From Omphalotus guepiniiformis (Eukaryota > Basidiomycota > Agaricomycetes > Agaricales > Omphalotaceae), in the NCBI GenBank assembly GCA_028554645.1, contig JAQOOI010000031.1:124001-188000 (forward strand): a stretch of 64,000 nt of DNA, in the 5' to 3' direction. Below the pieces are notes generated by a model. That model was not told the origin of the DNA. It saw nothing but the letters and a program-made list of their open reading frames with translations, and made no database searches. Numbering within the stretch: position 1 is the first letter of the stretch; each line of letters starts with the position of its first letter. Shown here one piece after another: positions 41,135 through 50,754 of this stretch. Both the position numbers and the translations under genes were made by a program.

Positions 41135-44100
41135 TCAGTCTCTGAGTCCTAATCCTTTGGTGAATCCCTCAACGGCCGGACGAGGCAACAATTTCGTTAG
41201 AATATCTGCCAGGTTCTCAGCGGATGGAACATAAGAGAACTTCATCTCCCCCTCGCGGACTACATCTCGGATCCATGCCCAGCTGGTATCGAAGTGTTTG
41301 GTGCGAGCATGATGAGTGGTGGTCTTCGTAAGAGCCAGGGAGCTCTGATTGTCGACTTTGATTTCTGGGACTCCTGCAATCCGTCGACGGACGCCCTTTA
41401 GAAAGTTGACCATCCACTTAGCCTGTTTCCCAGCATGGACTAGCGCAAGATACTCGGCCTCAGTGGTGGAGAGGGCGACTACGGTCTGTTTCTTGGAGCT
41501 CCAGGACACGGCCGCGCCCCCGACTAAGAACACATACCCCATCGTTGACTTACGCGTAGCCTCTCCATTCTTGTCACGTACATCTGCGTGAGACGCATCG
41601 CTATATCCGGTGACAGAGACTTCGTCTCCTTCTTCACCAAGAGCTTCGCGTGAACAGTAGGTTAGTCGGTACTGGGAGGTCGCACTGAGATATGCCAGAA
41701 TGTGTTTACCAGCTGACCAATGGATGGGTCGTGGGTCAGAAGCGAACCGTTGAAGGAGAGATACAGCGTAGGCGATGTCGGGTCTGGTGCCCTGGGCAAT
41801 GTGGTTAAGACATCCGAGGAGGCCCATGTAGTCCTTGTCATGCATAAAAGCTGTGTCCTCTGGCGAGATAGGGTTAGGTTGGCTTCCAGATAGATCAAGT
41901 CCAGGAGAAAGGGGAGTATACTTCGGCGAACATCCTATCATCTCAAACCTCTCCAAAGTGCTCTCGATGAGCGGTCGTTGATGGATCGAGATGCTCCCGT
42001 TGTCATGATATTCCAAAACAATCCCTAAACACACACCCGGCCTTCCATCCCTTCTGAACTCGAACTTCTCGCCTAATTCCTTCTGTACCTCCTCCGCATC
42101 CTGATCTGTTGATGACGCTCCCATAACATCATCCGTATACGTCGTGGTGATCGTTTCCCCTTGGTCCGTAGCTCTGTATCGAACACATGGGTCAGCGGAG
42201 ATAGAAGAGTGGTCAAGTTTGCGGAAGGTATCATCCAGGAGTTGGTACCAGTTGTTACCTGCATCCTTCGTCCCGTAGAGGTTTATATTCTGTCGAAGGA
42301 CTGTCTCCTGACCGTCTCGGAGGCCGTAGTGTTGTTGATATCCGTCAGGAATACGAAGATAGTTCGTTGTTTGTGGTTTAGCATTTAGATACGCCGCTGC
42401 GAAATCTCCAGCCCACAACTTGAGGTTGAAGTACGCAGCTAGTGCAATGACGAATCTGACAGACTCGTACCGGACGGTTAGGGAATATGAGTCGAAGTAA
42501 TGCACTCCCTGCTTCTGTGTGTGTCCCTGTGCAACCAGCCTCACCCTCCGCTTGACTACCTTCCCTTCCTCGTTGGTGACTACGTCGAAGACAAATCGTG
42601 TCCCGATCAACTTCATACCTTCCTCCCGAGGTACAGGAGTGAATGCCTTCTTCTCATCGAGACGTCCGATCTCCTTGTTTAGCGCAGCACCCCATAAGTC
42701 GAGTCTTGTCGCGGCTTCGGCATATGTCATCGGGACCCATTTGTTGTCCGGTTCTTTGGCTAGCGGCTCGTCTTGGGCTATGAGCGCGATTGACCGGTCA
42801 TCTTCGTCAAATTCTGGAAGCAATGGTTGTTCGTCCTCCTCCCAATTACCTGCCCAATCCGCCCCTTCTCTCTCTGCTTTTCTTTCCTCTTCAAGAAACT
42901 CTTGGGAGTCTTTCATTGCTTGAGTGAGTTTTCTGACGCGTGATGATCGCCTGATGGGTCCGGTTGGTACATTTCGAGTGCGAGTTCGTCGAGGAGCAGG
43001 TGGAGGTGTAGGAGGTTGAGCTGGGATGACTGGTTTGAGATGTGGCGTTAGTGGGGTATTAGCCGAATTTGTCATCACGGTTTCGTCCTCGACTCGGGCC
43101 GGTTCGACGTCGGTGCTTAATTGGGGTTGTTGACCGCTGTGGGTCCCGGCTGGCTCTGTGAGAAACTCGAAGTTTACTTCTTCTGTCTCCCCCTCAGAGT
43201 CAGAAGTCCAATGCCCATGACCTTCGTCAAACACCACATCGCGAGAACGGAGGACCTCGCGGGAACCCCAGACCTTGCATCTATAGATACCGGGACCGTC
43301 GTAGCCAATGAGCTGACACTTGATGGATCTGGGATCGAGCTTGCTCTCTCCTTTCTCCTTAGGGATGTGGACGTAGCAGATACATCCCCAAACTCGAAGG
43401 TGAGAAACATCTTGTTTCTGTTTCGACCACCGAACCTCCGGAATTTGGCCAGGGCATCGAGATGAAGGGAGAAGATTTCCGACATATATTCCTGCAGCGC
43501 ACGCTTCTGCCCACCACTCGGCACCCAACCTTGCTTCGAGCAACATGACTCGTACATTGCTGGTCAACACACCTATTGCTCGTTCAGCCACCCCGTTCGA
43601 AGGAGAGGAGTAAGCCGCTGTGAACTCGTGAATGATGCCGTGTTTTTCGAAGTATGCGGTCCATGTCTGAGACCGGAACTCAGGCGCATTATCGGTGCAG
43701 ACAATTTTCAGCACACATCCAGTTTGTTTCTCTGACTGAACACGATAGTTATCGAATCTTTCCAACGTCGTCTCAGCGGTGCGATTGTCGAGGAAGTAGC
43801 CACTCTTTCGCGCTGTAGCGCCATCGACTATTACCATCGCATAACTCGCGCCGCCAACTGACACTACACGAGTGGGGCCGAAAAGATCCATGTAGACACG
43901 CTCAAGGGGGTTGACCTCACTCCCCCTTTCGCCGTCGAATGGTCGGCGTCGTTGGTTGGCCAAAATACAATCTTCGCATATGTCCTGGTCTGTAGACGTG
44001 ATCTCCAACCCACTGACCAGCTTCGACGCATCCTTGATACATCCCGTCCCTGCATGGGCAAATCTTCTGTGCCAAAGCTTGCTGTCTCCCGGATTGTTTA

Positions 44101-45496
44101 ACGATTTAGCTGCTAGCGCTACGGGGATGGAAGTAACAAATGACCCCTCCACAAGGTATAGTCCCCCAGTGAGTTTACCAGTGAAGACTTCCAAGCCCTT
44201 AGGTTCGTGAAAGACCATTCTGCCGCCGCCAATGACCATTCTCCACTTTAGGTCATCGAGGACTCCGACCGATATGAGATTTGACGCGATATCCGGAGCA
44301 TGAAGCGCATTGCGGAAGGTGAGGATATGAGATTGACCGTTATGGACAACTCGAATCTCAACATCGCCTGTGCCTAGGATCTCGAAGTTGACCCCTTCTT
44401 TGGACGAACTCCCGACTGACCCACACTTGGAAGTGTATGTTTTGAACATTTCTCGGTTTCGGAAGAAGTGAGCTGAAGCCCCTGTATCAGCGAATGTACG
44501 ACCACCGTCTTTGGATGGCGAGGTGATTGCTGCATGAGCTACTGCTGTCAGGGCATAATGAGGACCGTCCACGACACTGGAGGTCGTTGTGGTTTGGTTG
44601 GCAGTCGGGGTGAGGAGGGGTGCGTCTCTCTTCCCCTTCCACCACTTGGGATACTGCCCTTGTTTCCCGCCTCCCAGCTTCCAACAGTTCTCGATGGTGT
44701 GTCCTTTACCCTTGCAATTTGTGTTGGTGCATACTAAGTCAGGGTTACTAGGTCCTCGGGTAGAACTTCGCGTAGAGGCCAAAGCTGCTCTTAGCTCTGC
44801 CACTTCGGTCTGTAGCACGGTAACTCGGTCTCCGCCTGTCGTCGCAGTGTCACCTCCGAGATGAAGGTAATATTCGTCCAGTCTCGATATTATAGCGTTA
44901 AAGTTCTTTTCGCCCATAAGGGATCCTGTGATGACCACCCACGTTGGAGTTCGGGGAAATGAGTCTAGAAAAATGGTCGTGAACTGTTCCTTGGAGATCG
45001 CTGCGCCACAATCATTGGCGTCTTTCAGAAGCAGTTGCATCTTCTCAGCATACCCGCCTTCTCCTCCGATCCTCATACCCTCCGTATACCTACACGCGCG
45101 GAGGTTATCCTCCTTGCGTTGACGTGCAATATTCGTGGCCTGAATGAACTCGGTTTCGAGGTAGTTCCAAAGGTCTTTAGAGGACAAGCCTCGGGGGATA
45201 CCTAGACCGTCTGGATTCCTGATGTTCTGCCATAGCGTAAGGTACGCTACCGATTCCCGAAGATCGAACTCGAGTACGTTCGGATTAGGGTCGTTGATTG
45301 CCGTTGAAGGTGGGGGATATACACTTGGAAGATTATTGGGATTTGCTACTTTGCCCGTCCAATATAGGTTGAGCCCCTTAAGCTTCCTGATGGGTAAGAT
45401 ACTTTCTTTGAAGGGAATGAGGTTCTCCCCATTGAACCTCTGTTCTTCAGGGAGTAGTTGAATTGTGGTGTAATTACTCGGGGTATGCGAGGCCAT
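41135..45496 (-). CDS. Copia polyprotein (Gag-PR-IN-RT-RH)
   Basis: One uninterrupted 1453-residue frame. In order: Gag (LRACRYTEGMRIGGEGG), a variant zinc knuckle CX4CX4HX4C (CTNTNCKGKGHTIENC), protease (FADTGASAHFF), integrase zinc finger (HRRFAHAGTG...CEDC) and core (YMDLFGP, CTDNAPEFRS, NGVAERAIG), RT with YLNAKP and TYTDDVMG, and RNase H (YSDASHADV...TTEAEYLAL). Integrase before RT defines Ty1/Copia. No frameshift was found, so it is probably active or recently active. Confidence 0.95.
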   Translation of the reverse strand: MASHTPSNYTTIQLLPEEQRFNGENLIPFKESILPIRKLKGLNLYWTGKVANPNNLPSVYPPPSTAINDPNPNVLEFDLRESVAYLTLWQNIRNPDGLGIPRGLSSKDLWNYLETEFIQATNIARQRKEDNLRACRYTEGMRIGGEGGYAEKMQLLLKDANDCGAAISKEQFTTIFLDSFPRTPTWVVITGSLMGEKNFNAIISRLDEYYLHLGGDTATTGGDRVTVLQTEVAELRAALASTRSSTRGPSNPDLVCTNTNCKGKGHTIENCWKLGGGKQGQYPKWWKGKRDAPLLTPTANQTTTTSSVVDGPHYALTAVAHAAITSPSKDGGRTFADTGASAHFFRNREMFKTYTSKCGSVGSSSKEGVNFEILGTGDVEIRVVHNGQSHILTFRNALHAPDIASNLISVGVLDDLKWRMVIGGGRMVFHEPKGLEVFTGKLTGGLYLVEGSFVTSIPVALAAKSLNNPGDSKLWHRRFAHAGTGCIKDASKLVSGLEITSTDQDICEDCILANQRRRPFDGERGSEVNPLERVYMDLFGPTRVVSVGGASYAMVIVDGATARKSGYFLDNRTAETTLERFDNYRVQSEKQTGCVLKIVCTDNAPEFRSQTWTAYFEKHGIIHEFTAAYSSPSNGVAERAIGVLTSNVRVMLLEARLGAEWWAEACAAGIYVGNLLPSSRCPGQIPEVRWSKQKQDVSHLRVWGCICYVHIPKEKGESKLDPRSIKCQLIGYDGPGIYRCKVWGSREVLRSRDVVFDEGHGHWTSDSEGETEEVNFEFLTEPAGTHSGQQPQLSTDVEPARVEDETVMTNSANTPLTPHLKPVIPAQPPTPPPAPRRTRTRNVPTGPIRRSSRVRKLTQAMKDSQEFLEEERKAEREGADWAGNWEEDEQPLLPEFDEDDRSIALIAQDEPLAKEPDNKWVPMTYAEAATRLDLWGAALNKEIGRLDEKKAFTPVPREEGMKLIGTRFVFDVVTNEEGKVVKRRVRLVAQGHTQKQGVHYFDSYSLTVRYESVRFVIALAAYFNLKLWAGDFAAAYLNAKPQTTNYLRIPDGYQQHYGLRDGQETVLRQNINLYGTKDAGNNWYQLLDDTFRKLDHSSISADPCVRYRATDQGETITTTYTDDVMGASSTDQDAEEVQKELGEKFEFRRDGRPGVCLGIVLEYHDNGSISIHQRPLIESTLERFEMIGCSPKYTPLSPGLDLSGSQPNPISPEDTAFMHDKDYMGLLGCLNHIAQGTRPDIAYAVSLLQRFASDPRPIHWSAGKHILAYLSATSQYRLTYCSREALGEEGDEVSVTGYSDASHADVRDKNGEATRKSTMGYVFLVGGAAVSWSSKKQTVVALSTTEAEYLALVHAGKQAKWMVNFLKGVRRRIAGVPEIKVDNQSSLALTKTTTHHARTKHFDTSWAWIRDVVREGEMKFSYVPSAENLADILTKLLPRPAVEGFTKGLGLRD

Positions 45497-45600
45497 TATA
45501 ACGAGCGAGTAGACGGTCGAATGAACGGAATTTATCCACTGGTATAGTGAGTCGAATATGGGATGTTATTTGTGTAATCGTCTTGCAGGGTTAAAGCGCG

Positions 45601-45612
45601 GGGCCCATAACC
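45601..45612 (-). other. primer-binding site, half-tRNA type
   Basis: The minus strand reads GGTTATGGGCCC directly after the LTR. Its complement GGGCCCATAACC resembles the anticodon arm of initiator tRNA-Met. This is the half-tRNA priming known from Drosophila copia. It lacks the TGG of ordinary CCA-end priming. Confidence 0.6.
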
Positions 45613-46067
45613 TGATGCAATCTGAGAGAGATGAGTACTAGTAAGTACGAGGTCGCGATACTCAGACGATACACAAAAGTGGAAATCGACTCATTATTAA
45701 ACAAGACTACAGTACCTGAGAGAGATGAGTACTAGTAAGTACGAGGTCGCGATACTGTAGACAATAAAGTGAGTAAAGACATAAAGAGTGGAAAGGGAGA
45801 AAATACACACCTCAGACGATACACAAAAGTGGGAATCGACTGAGGTGCAAGCGAAGCCAATGGGTAAGTATATGTGGTCGATCACTCGACCGGTACCAGA
45901 AATGGTAAGTATGGATGAAATCGGTAGGTAACGATCGACGAAGTATAGGAGTGAGTTACTAAAACGGAAGTCGTGTTTCTATAAGTGGAAGCGAAATAAA
46001 TAAGAATGACCGTGGATGAAACGAAGGTATACTAGAAGCGCTAGGGCTTCACCTTAATACTCCAACA
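45613..46067 (-). repeat. 5' LTR of Copia
   Basis: 455 bp, with the same internal duplications as the 3' copy. In element sense it ends at 45613, next to the primer-binding site. Confidence 0.92.
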
Positions 46068-46467
46068 GATACCATAGCAGGTGCGTGGCGCGAAACAAGA
46101 CACTGCACTATCTACCGTTACTGAACCAGTCGTGGACTTGCAGCATCGAAACTCTGAAACATTCGTGCGGCCGTCTCTGAGAGCAACCCTGGTGAAGCTC
46201 CTGCCACAATTGCAAATCAACAACCCTTTGTTGTCACCCTAGATTCATCTTTCCCGACCGTTTTGCATCCATCTAGATCGTGTTCCGGGACCATTTTCAA
46301 CCAAAGATCTCATCTGTTTCATTCTCGTAATTCTTGTTGAATACTGAATGCTGACATTGAGACAAGTTGGCCCTTTTGTGACATATATTAGAATTTGCAT
46401 CGTGTATAAGTCCTAAAAAAAATAACCCACTATCGTTCTTTCTCAGACATAAGTCACTTCTAACCTC

Positions 46468-47497
46468 ATGCGCAGAGACGGGTACATCGCACGATACGGC
46501 GACGTCGCGAAAGTCTATGACGGGGACAAAAAGGCGATGGCAGAGGCCATTGAACAGGATATTCGCGACTTCCTTCGTAAAATCACGCCACGTCCCGCTG
46601 CTTCTGGCCGACTCGTGCTTGATACTGGCGAGCAAGACCTTAAGAATATAGGCCGCTGGTATAAAGAGGTGAATGATCTTGTTTTCCTGTGTAGCCTGAG
46701 GTCCTCATATCATTTTAGATCCTAGTCGAAGGGCTCAGGACGTTTTGGATCGATAGGGCCTACATTACGGATGTGAATCTGCCTGAAAGTCGTCCCGACC
46801 TCTTTCGTAGCGGGAGGCTTGCAGACCTGCTCGGATACCGGGCAGCTCTCAACCGACGTGCTTCCAGGGATGATCCCGACATCGGCCCTGCCCGGTCCAC
46901 CCGATCTCGAACCGGTGCACACCCGTATCGCAGTCCACGCACCCCGCATAGGAGAGTGTCAGCCATGGCCAACAGCTCATCCCCAGCTGCGCCGTCATTA
47001 CCAGCTGTGTCGTCCTCACCAGCTGCGTCGTCCTCAACGGCTCCAACCCCTCAAAGGCGTTATGATGGCTCCTCGAGTAACAGCAGCACAACATTCTGGT
47101 CACCTAGTAGCAGTGCCAATAATACTGGCCCACCCATGCCCGGTAAAGCGACACTACGGTTTTGGCTTCGGGTGAGTACTCGTCTCTGACTGCCTCAATC
47201 TGAAGACTGACTACAGTTCCGCAGAACGGTGAACCTGCCAAACGCGTTGTAGTAAATGCGCTCGGCTCACGAGTCTCTCTCGGCTCACGAGTCTCTCTCG
47301 ACTCGTGCAAAATTTTGCTCGCATTGCAAGGGGTAGAGCACCCCGATCGTTTTGAAGCAATTACAAAACATACTCCCCGGTGGAAACCCATAACCTGGAC
47401 CACTGACCTAAAAGCTGATCCTGGGGACGTGTTGCTCTATCGCAAAGTCGGCGTTAAGTACACGCCAGGCGCAGCTGAAGCGGTCGAGCACCTCTGA
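46468..47497 (+). CDS. KDZ cargo protein, unknown function
   Basis: Three exons (46468-46668, 46719-47171, 47225-47497) join in phase from ATG to TGA. The first and second exons encode a helical region (KAMAEAIEQDIRDFLRKI, IGRWYKEILVEGLRTFWID). A Ser/Ala/Pro low-complexity linker follows, then a C-terminal part with two SRVSLGSRVSL repeats and a YTPGAAEAVEHL end. No domain was recognised. It lies between the nested Copia and the hairpin cluster within the KDZ element and is read in the same direction as the transposase. Confidence 0.55.
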
Positions 47498-48781
47498 TCG
47501 CAATTTGTTCTTTTCAAATTCCCTCTCTTGAGTACATTAAACTTGATTTATCATTTTACCTAGAATACCAGACAGAAAATACACGTTCCCTTTCGTCAGT
47601 ACGTAGTCATTCGTTTAGCATTATTCACATACCTATCAAAAATAATCTTGAACCAAGATACCCATATTCTATCTATTTTCCGTGCCGTGAAACTCCTGGC
47701 GACAAGTATGAGCCGACATCTTGCATATTTGCAGACCCTGAACAATAAAATATTTAATTTTGGACCCATCTATAGCCGAGACATACCTCCTGGTAGTCAA
47801 CAAACTCCCAATCATCAAGTATGAAGTCCGACCTTCGACCCTAGTCGCTAGAGAAATATGCAGCCTAACCCAAGAAACGCATTGGAAGCTGTGAATGACG
47901 CTCAGTCATTGCCTAACCGACACTAAGTCGGTAGGACCAAACCACACAAAGTGGTTGGCATAGAAGTTGAACGAAGTGTTGAAGGTGGCAGCAACGTGAA
48001 CATCAAGTCTAAGGCCTTTGGAAACATCAAGCACAAACAAGAGTGTTTTGCCAGTCGCTGCTTGCGCTTCTAAAAGTACATCTACTTCTCACTCACTTCT
48101 ACTTTCTCTTGTCTCGCTGACGACTTAGCGTCGTTCAGCAACGATCAACTCCGAGTTGAATCGTGTACAACGCCTAGTTGTCCTCATCATCCCTGGTCGC
48201 TCTATCTGTGGAACATCCTCAAGTTTTTTCCGGTTTCCCCTGAAGCCTACATCCGAGATTCTGATGAATCTTTACACCCTCTGCCTTCTGCTTTGTATCC
48301 GTAATCCGCCACCCATCCACATGTATTCGTGCTGAAACTCGTCCAAGATGGTTTTCACGATGCCGTAAAGCAAAAGTTCCAATGCGCGCGCAATAGCCCC
48401 AATGCTTCAGATCCCGCCGTAACGATGTGACTTAGTACCTTTCATGTCGTCCGCCGCTCGCGTCCCTGTGTAGTAGTGGCTTTTCATATCGTCCGCCGTC
48501 CGCCGTTCGCATCCCTATGTAAGTTATTCTCTAATCAGTCTAGTCCAATGGATTGTTATTCATGAAACACATCTTAGATTTATTGCATTGCAGTCCAAGA
48601 TGAATCTGTAAAAGGAGCTTCACTCGAACCTGACTGATGCATTCGGGTGTAACAGGCTCTTACTGGGTGTAACATGCGACTGTCCGCTTGTGTCCATGCT
48701 ATCTAACTCAAAGTCAATCTGAAGTCATTTAGAAGCCATCTCAAGACTCGCACCCCAAATTCGCCTTACCCTGCTCTAACT
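47498..48781. other. noncoding KDZ interior with cluster of short hairpins
   Basis: No gene was recognised. Six short inverted repeats with 5-6 bp arms and a constant 5-nt spacer lie at 47894-47910, 47916-47932, 47940-47956, 48142-48156, 48169-48183 and 48122-48136. A CGTCCGCCG motif repeats near 48450-48510. Confidence 0.6.
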
Positions 48782-49627
48782 ATGAGTCTGTCTTCTTGGC
48801 CTACAGTCAGCTCGTCGTCCTTGGATATTTTTGCTGAACCTCCACGTTATCTTGCGGATCCTACACACCTTGCAGAGCTTTCCGACTTCGGTCATAGCTT
48901 TGAGGCGTTCCTAAAAAATTACATTTTGTATATAATTGGACCCCCCCAGCCCATTCAGCAGTCTCCCGGATGTGAAGTTGTTCGCTGGACAGACTTCGGT
49001 CGGCTCGACTACACAGAAATCGGCACCAGTGTACTGACTGTAAGTCTGGTGTCCTTTTCAGATATCTATCATACTGACGTATCTGTATTGCTAGTGCATC
49101 AACCCAAACCACCGTTCCCGCTCTTGCACCCCAATCACTCGCAGACCATTTGACACGAGCAACTTCCAGCGCTACATGATCGGCATTCTCGTAGTGTACT
49201 ATGAGCGCTATACCCAGTTGCCTTGGTCACTCTCTCATTGTCCCACCTCCCTTTTGAGGATGTCGATTGCTCCAGGACCTTTGTTCTCTCCACAAGATCC
49301 TAAGAGGTTCATTCTCAGTCTACGGGGACTGGCTCGTCTCGGTTTTCTTTCATTCTCGCGCATAGTTGGCGATCCAAAACTCATGAAACGTTATATCCAC
49401 CCCCCAGAAGACCTTCTGACAGTAGAAATGACTTATGACAGGCACAAAACGCGTGTCCCGAAGTTGCTAGCACGTAAGTTTTGAGTATATCATGTATTAC
49501 CATTGTCTGATCCCTTGCCCTTTCAGCGGTCTCAAATGCTTCGAGGTCGATAAACGAAGCTTCCACTGAGCTGGCTAGACTGTTTGAGTCGGACGAAGAA
49601 CCTAATGCTGCCGAATTCGAGGGATAG
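48782..49627 (+). CDS. KDZ cargo protein, unknown function
   Basis: Three exons: ATG at 48782 with donor at 49040, acceptor TAG before TGCATCAACC, donor after CTAGCAC (about 49471), acceptor CTTTCAG, and stop TAG 49625-49627. The joined protein has a Ser-rich N-terminus, a hydrophobic helix FEAFLKNYILYIIG, WTDFGRLDYTEIG, and a helical middle (NFQRYMIGILVVYYERY). It ends acidic (ARLFESDEEPNAAEFEG). It may be membrane-associated through the two hydrophobic stretches, but that is only inference. No known family recognised. Confidence 0.55.
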
Positions 49628-49857
49628 ACTATTAATGGAGTTACAGTACCATGTGTAGTTTCGGCTATCCCGCGGATCGTATCATGTATTGCAAGGTTGA
49701 TCATATGCCAATTGTTGAAATGTTCATTCTCAATGTTTTCGTGACAATCAATCTCAGATAGACGGGCCCGGTCGGTCAAGTCGGTCACACGCATCTCATA
49801 AAAGGTATACTGTCACTTCTTATTAGTTTGTTCTCTCTCAGAGTCTCTGTCTCCTTG

Positions 49858-50676
49858 ATGTCTGCTGGGAACGATGGATATGCCCATGACCCGCGACGCG
49901 GCTGCAGCCCTCCACTGTATTCTTTGGCTACCTCCAACCCGAAAAAACCATCAGTCTACTATGTATTACTGATTGGTGAAAGACGCGGCATCTACGATAA
50001 TTGGTGAGCACTCTGCAACGCATCTTATCCATCCACTCACTGACCTTCTTAACGCAGGGATCGGGTGAACCTACAAGCTCGAAAAGTCAAAGCAACTACT
50101 AAGAAGTGTACAACACAGGAGGAGGCTCTTCAGTATTGGCGCTTTGCTTGTCTTGATAGCCACGACCACCAAGAGGGAGAGGATAATTCCTTCCGAAACC
50201 CCTGGACCGGAACCAAGCACCCCTTCCTCGGGTATCCGTTCGCCTCGTCTGCTAGGGCCTCCTCGTCGACTTCAACGTCTACCCCTCCTACGCCTTCCTT
50301 GTCTTCCCATATAGCATCACCGGGTCATCCACCGTCACCTAGGCTTCCGCATACGACAAACACTTCTGTGGAGCTTGGGGGTTCGGTTTTGGAACTCACT
50401 CAAAGTTTTCGCCTATTGTCCACTCCGTCGCGTCCTAGCTTTTTGCGGGTTAAAGAGAAGCAGAGTGGCGCTAAGCAGCAAGTATACGACCGCCACTTGG
50501 TCACATGGCACAATCAGTCTCGCGTTTTTGAAGATATGTAAGTACAATCAACTATCGTAGATTCACTCGTTGATGATGGATTGGTTGATAGAGAGAGCGC
50601 ACTTGCCCTTTATAGAGACATTTTCGCGCGGGGATTTGCAGTGCAGGTCAAAGCTGTCAGTCATCATGATTTGTAG
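49858..50676 (+). CDS. KDZ cargo protein with RNase H1 N-terminal-like module
   Basis: Three exons: 49858 to the donor in AATTG|GTGAGC, then GATCGGG to GATAT|GTAAGT (about 50538), then the exon after GTTGATAG to TAG 50674-50676. Exon 1 carries VYYVLLIGERRGIYDNWDRV, a good fit to the VxxGxxxGIYxxW core of the RNase H1 N-terminal/caulimovirus VI module. The C-terminus ALALYRDIFARGFAVQV resembles the helix and strand that normally close it, with a Pro/Ser-rich insertion between. RNA/DNA-hybrid or RNA binding is suggested by the family but not shown. Catalytic RNase H is absent. Confidence 0.6.
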
Positions 50677-50754
50677 AAATGACTTAATCTATGTACGGTT
50701 GTTTATATCACTTTTTTACTTGAACAATCATCATCTGTCGTTGCCGCTACATCT

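Larger units (their letters stand above)
40648..46067 (-). mobile_element. 5.4 kb Ty1/Copia retrotransposon nested in KDZ
   Basis: 455-bp LTRs (40648-41102, 45613-46067) beginning TGATGCA and ending CCAACA are flanked by GATAC (40643-40647, 46068-46072). Two LTR differences were seen. One long ORF encodes all proteins and appears intact. The element inserted into the 5' coding end of the KDZ cargo gene. Confidence 0.95.
37959..46075 (-). pseudogene. KDZ cargo gene with acidic repeats, split by Copia
   Basis: Minus-strand exons between 40647 and 37959 (breaks near 40560, 40276, 39889, 39775, 39655, 39487, 39345) splice in phase into a protein with several helical blocks (RVWMLIPLWVECLDSLNAVN, FKNYRRWYKQGRRP, NRRKFLRATMATLNAIRDS). 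A motif LNAHGVPVFPSAEVEKLAG follows, then IPWSDISDHPHLYYD. Next is an acidic region with two and a half copies of a 37-residue EEFPAPESDAAVRGEVENEE repeat, and a basic C-terminus (PKKRGYKRRK). The likely ATG is at 46075-46073, separated from the rest by the Copia element inserted 5 bp downstream. Similar proteins accompany KDZ elements in Agaricomycetes as far as I recall; function unknown. Confidence 0.6.

Noticed and set aside
46041..46223. Short minus-strand ORF across the Copia right border
   Set aside because: It runs through the LTR edge in a frame that does not match the cargo gene and has no features.
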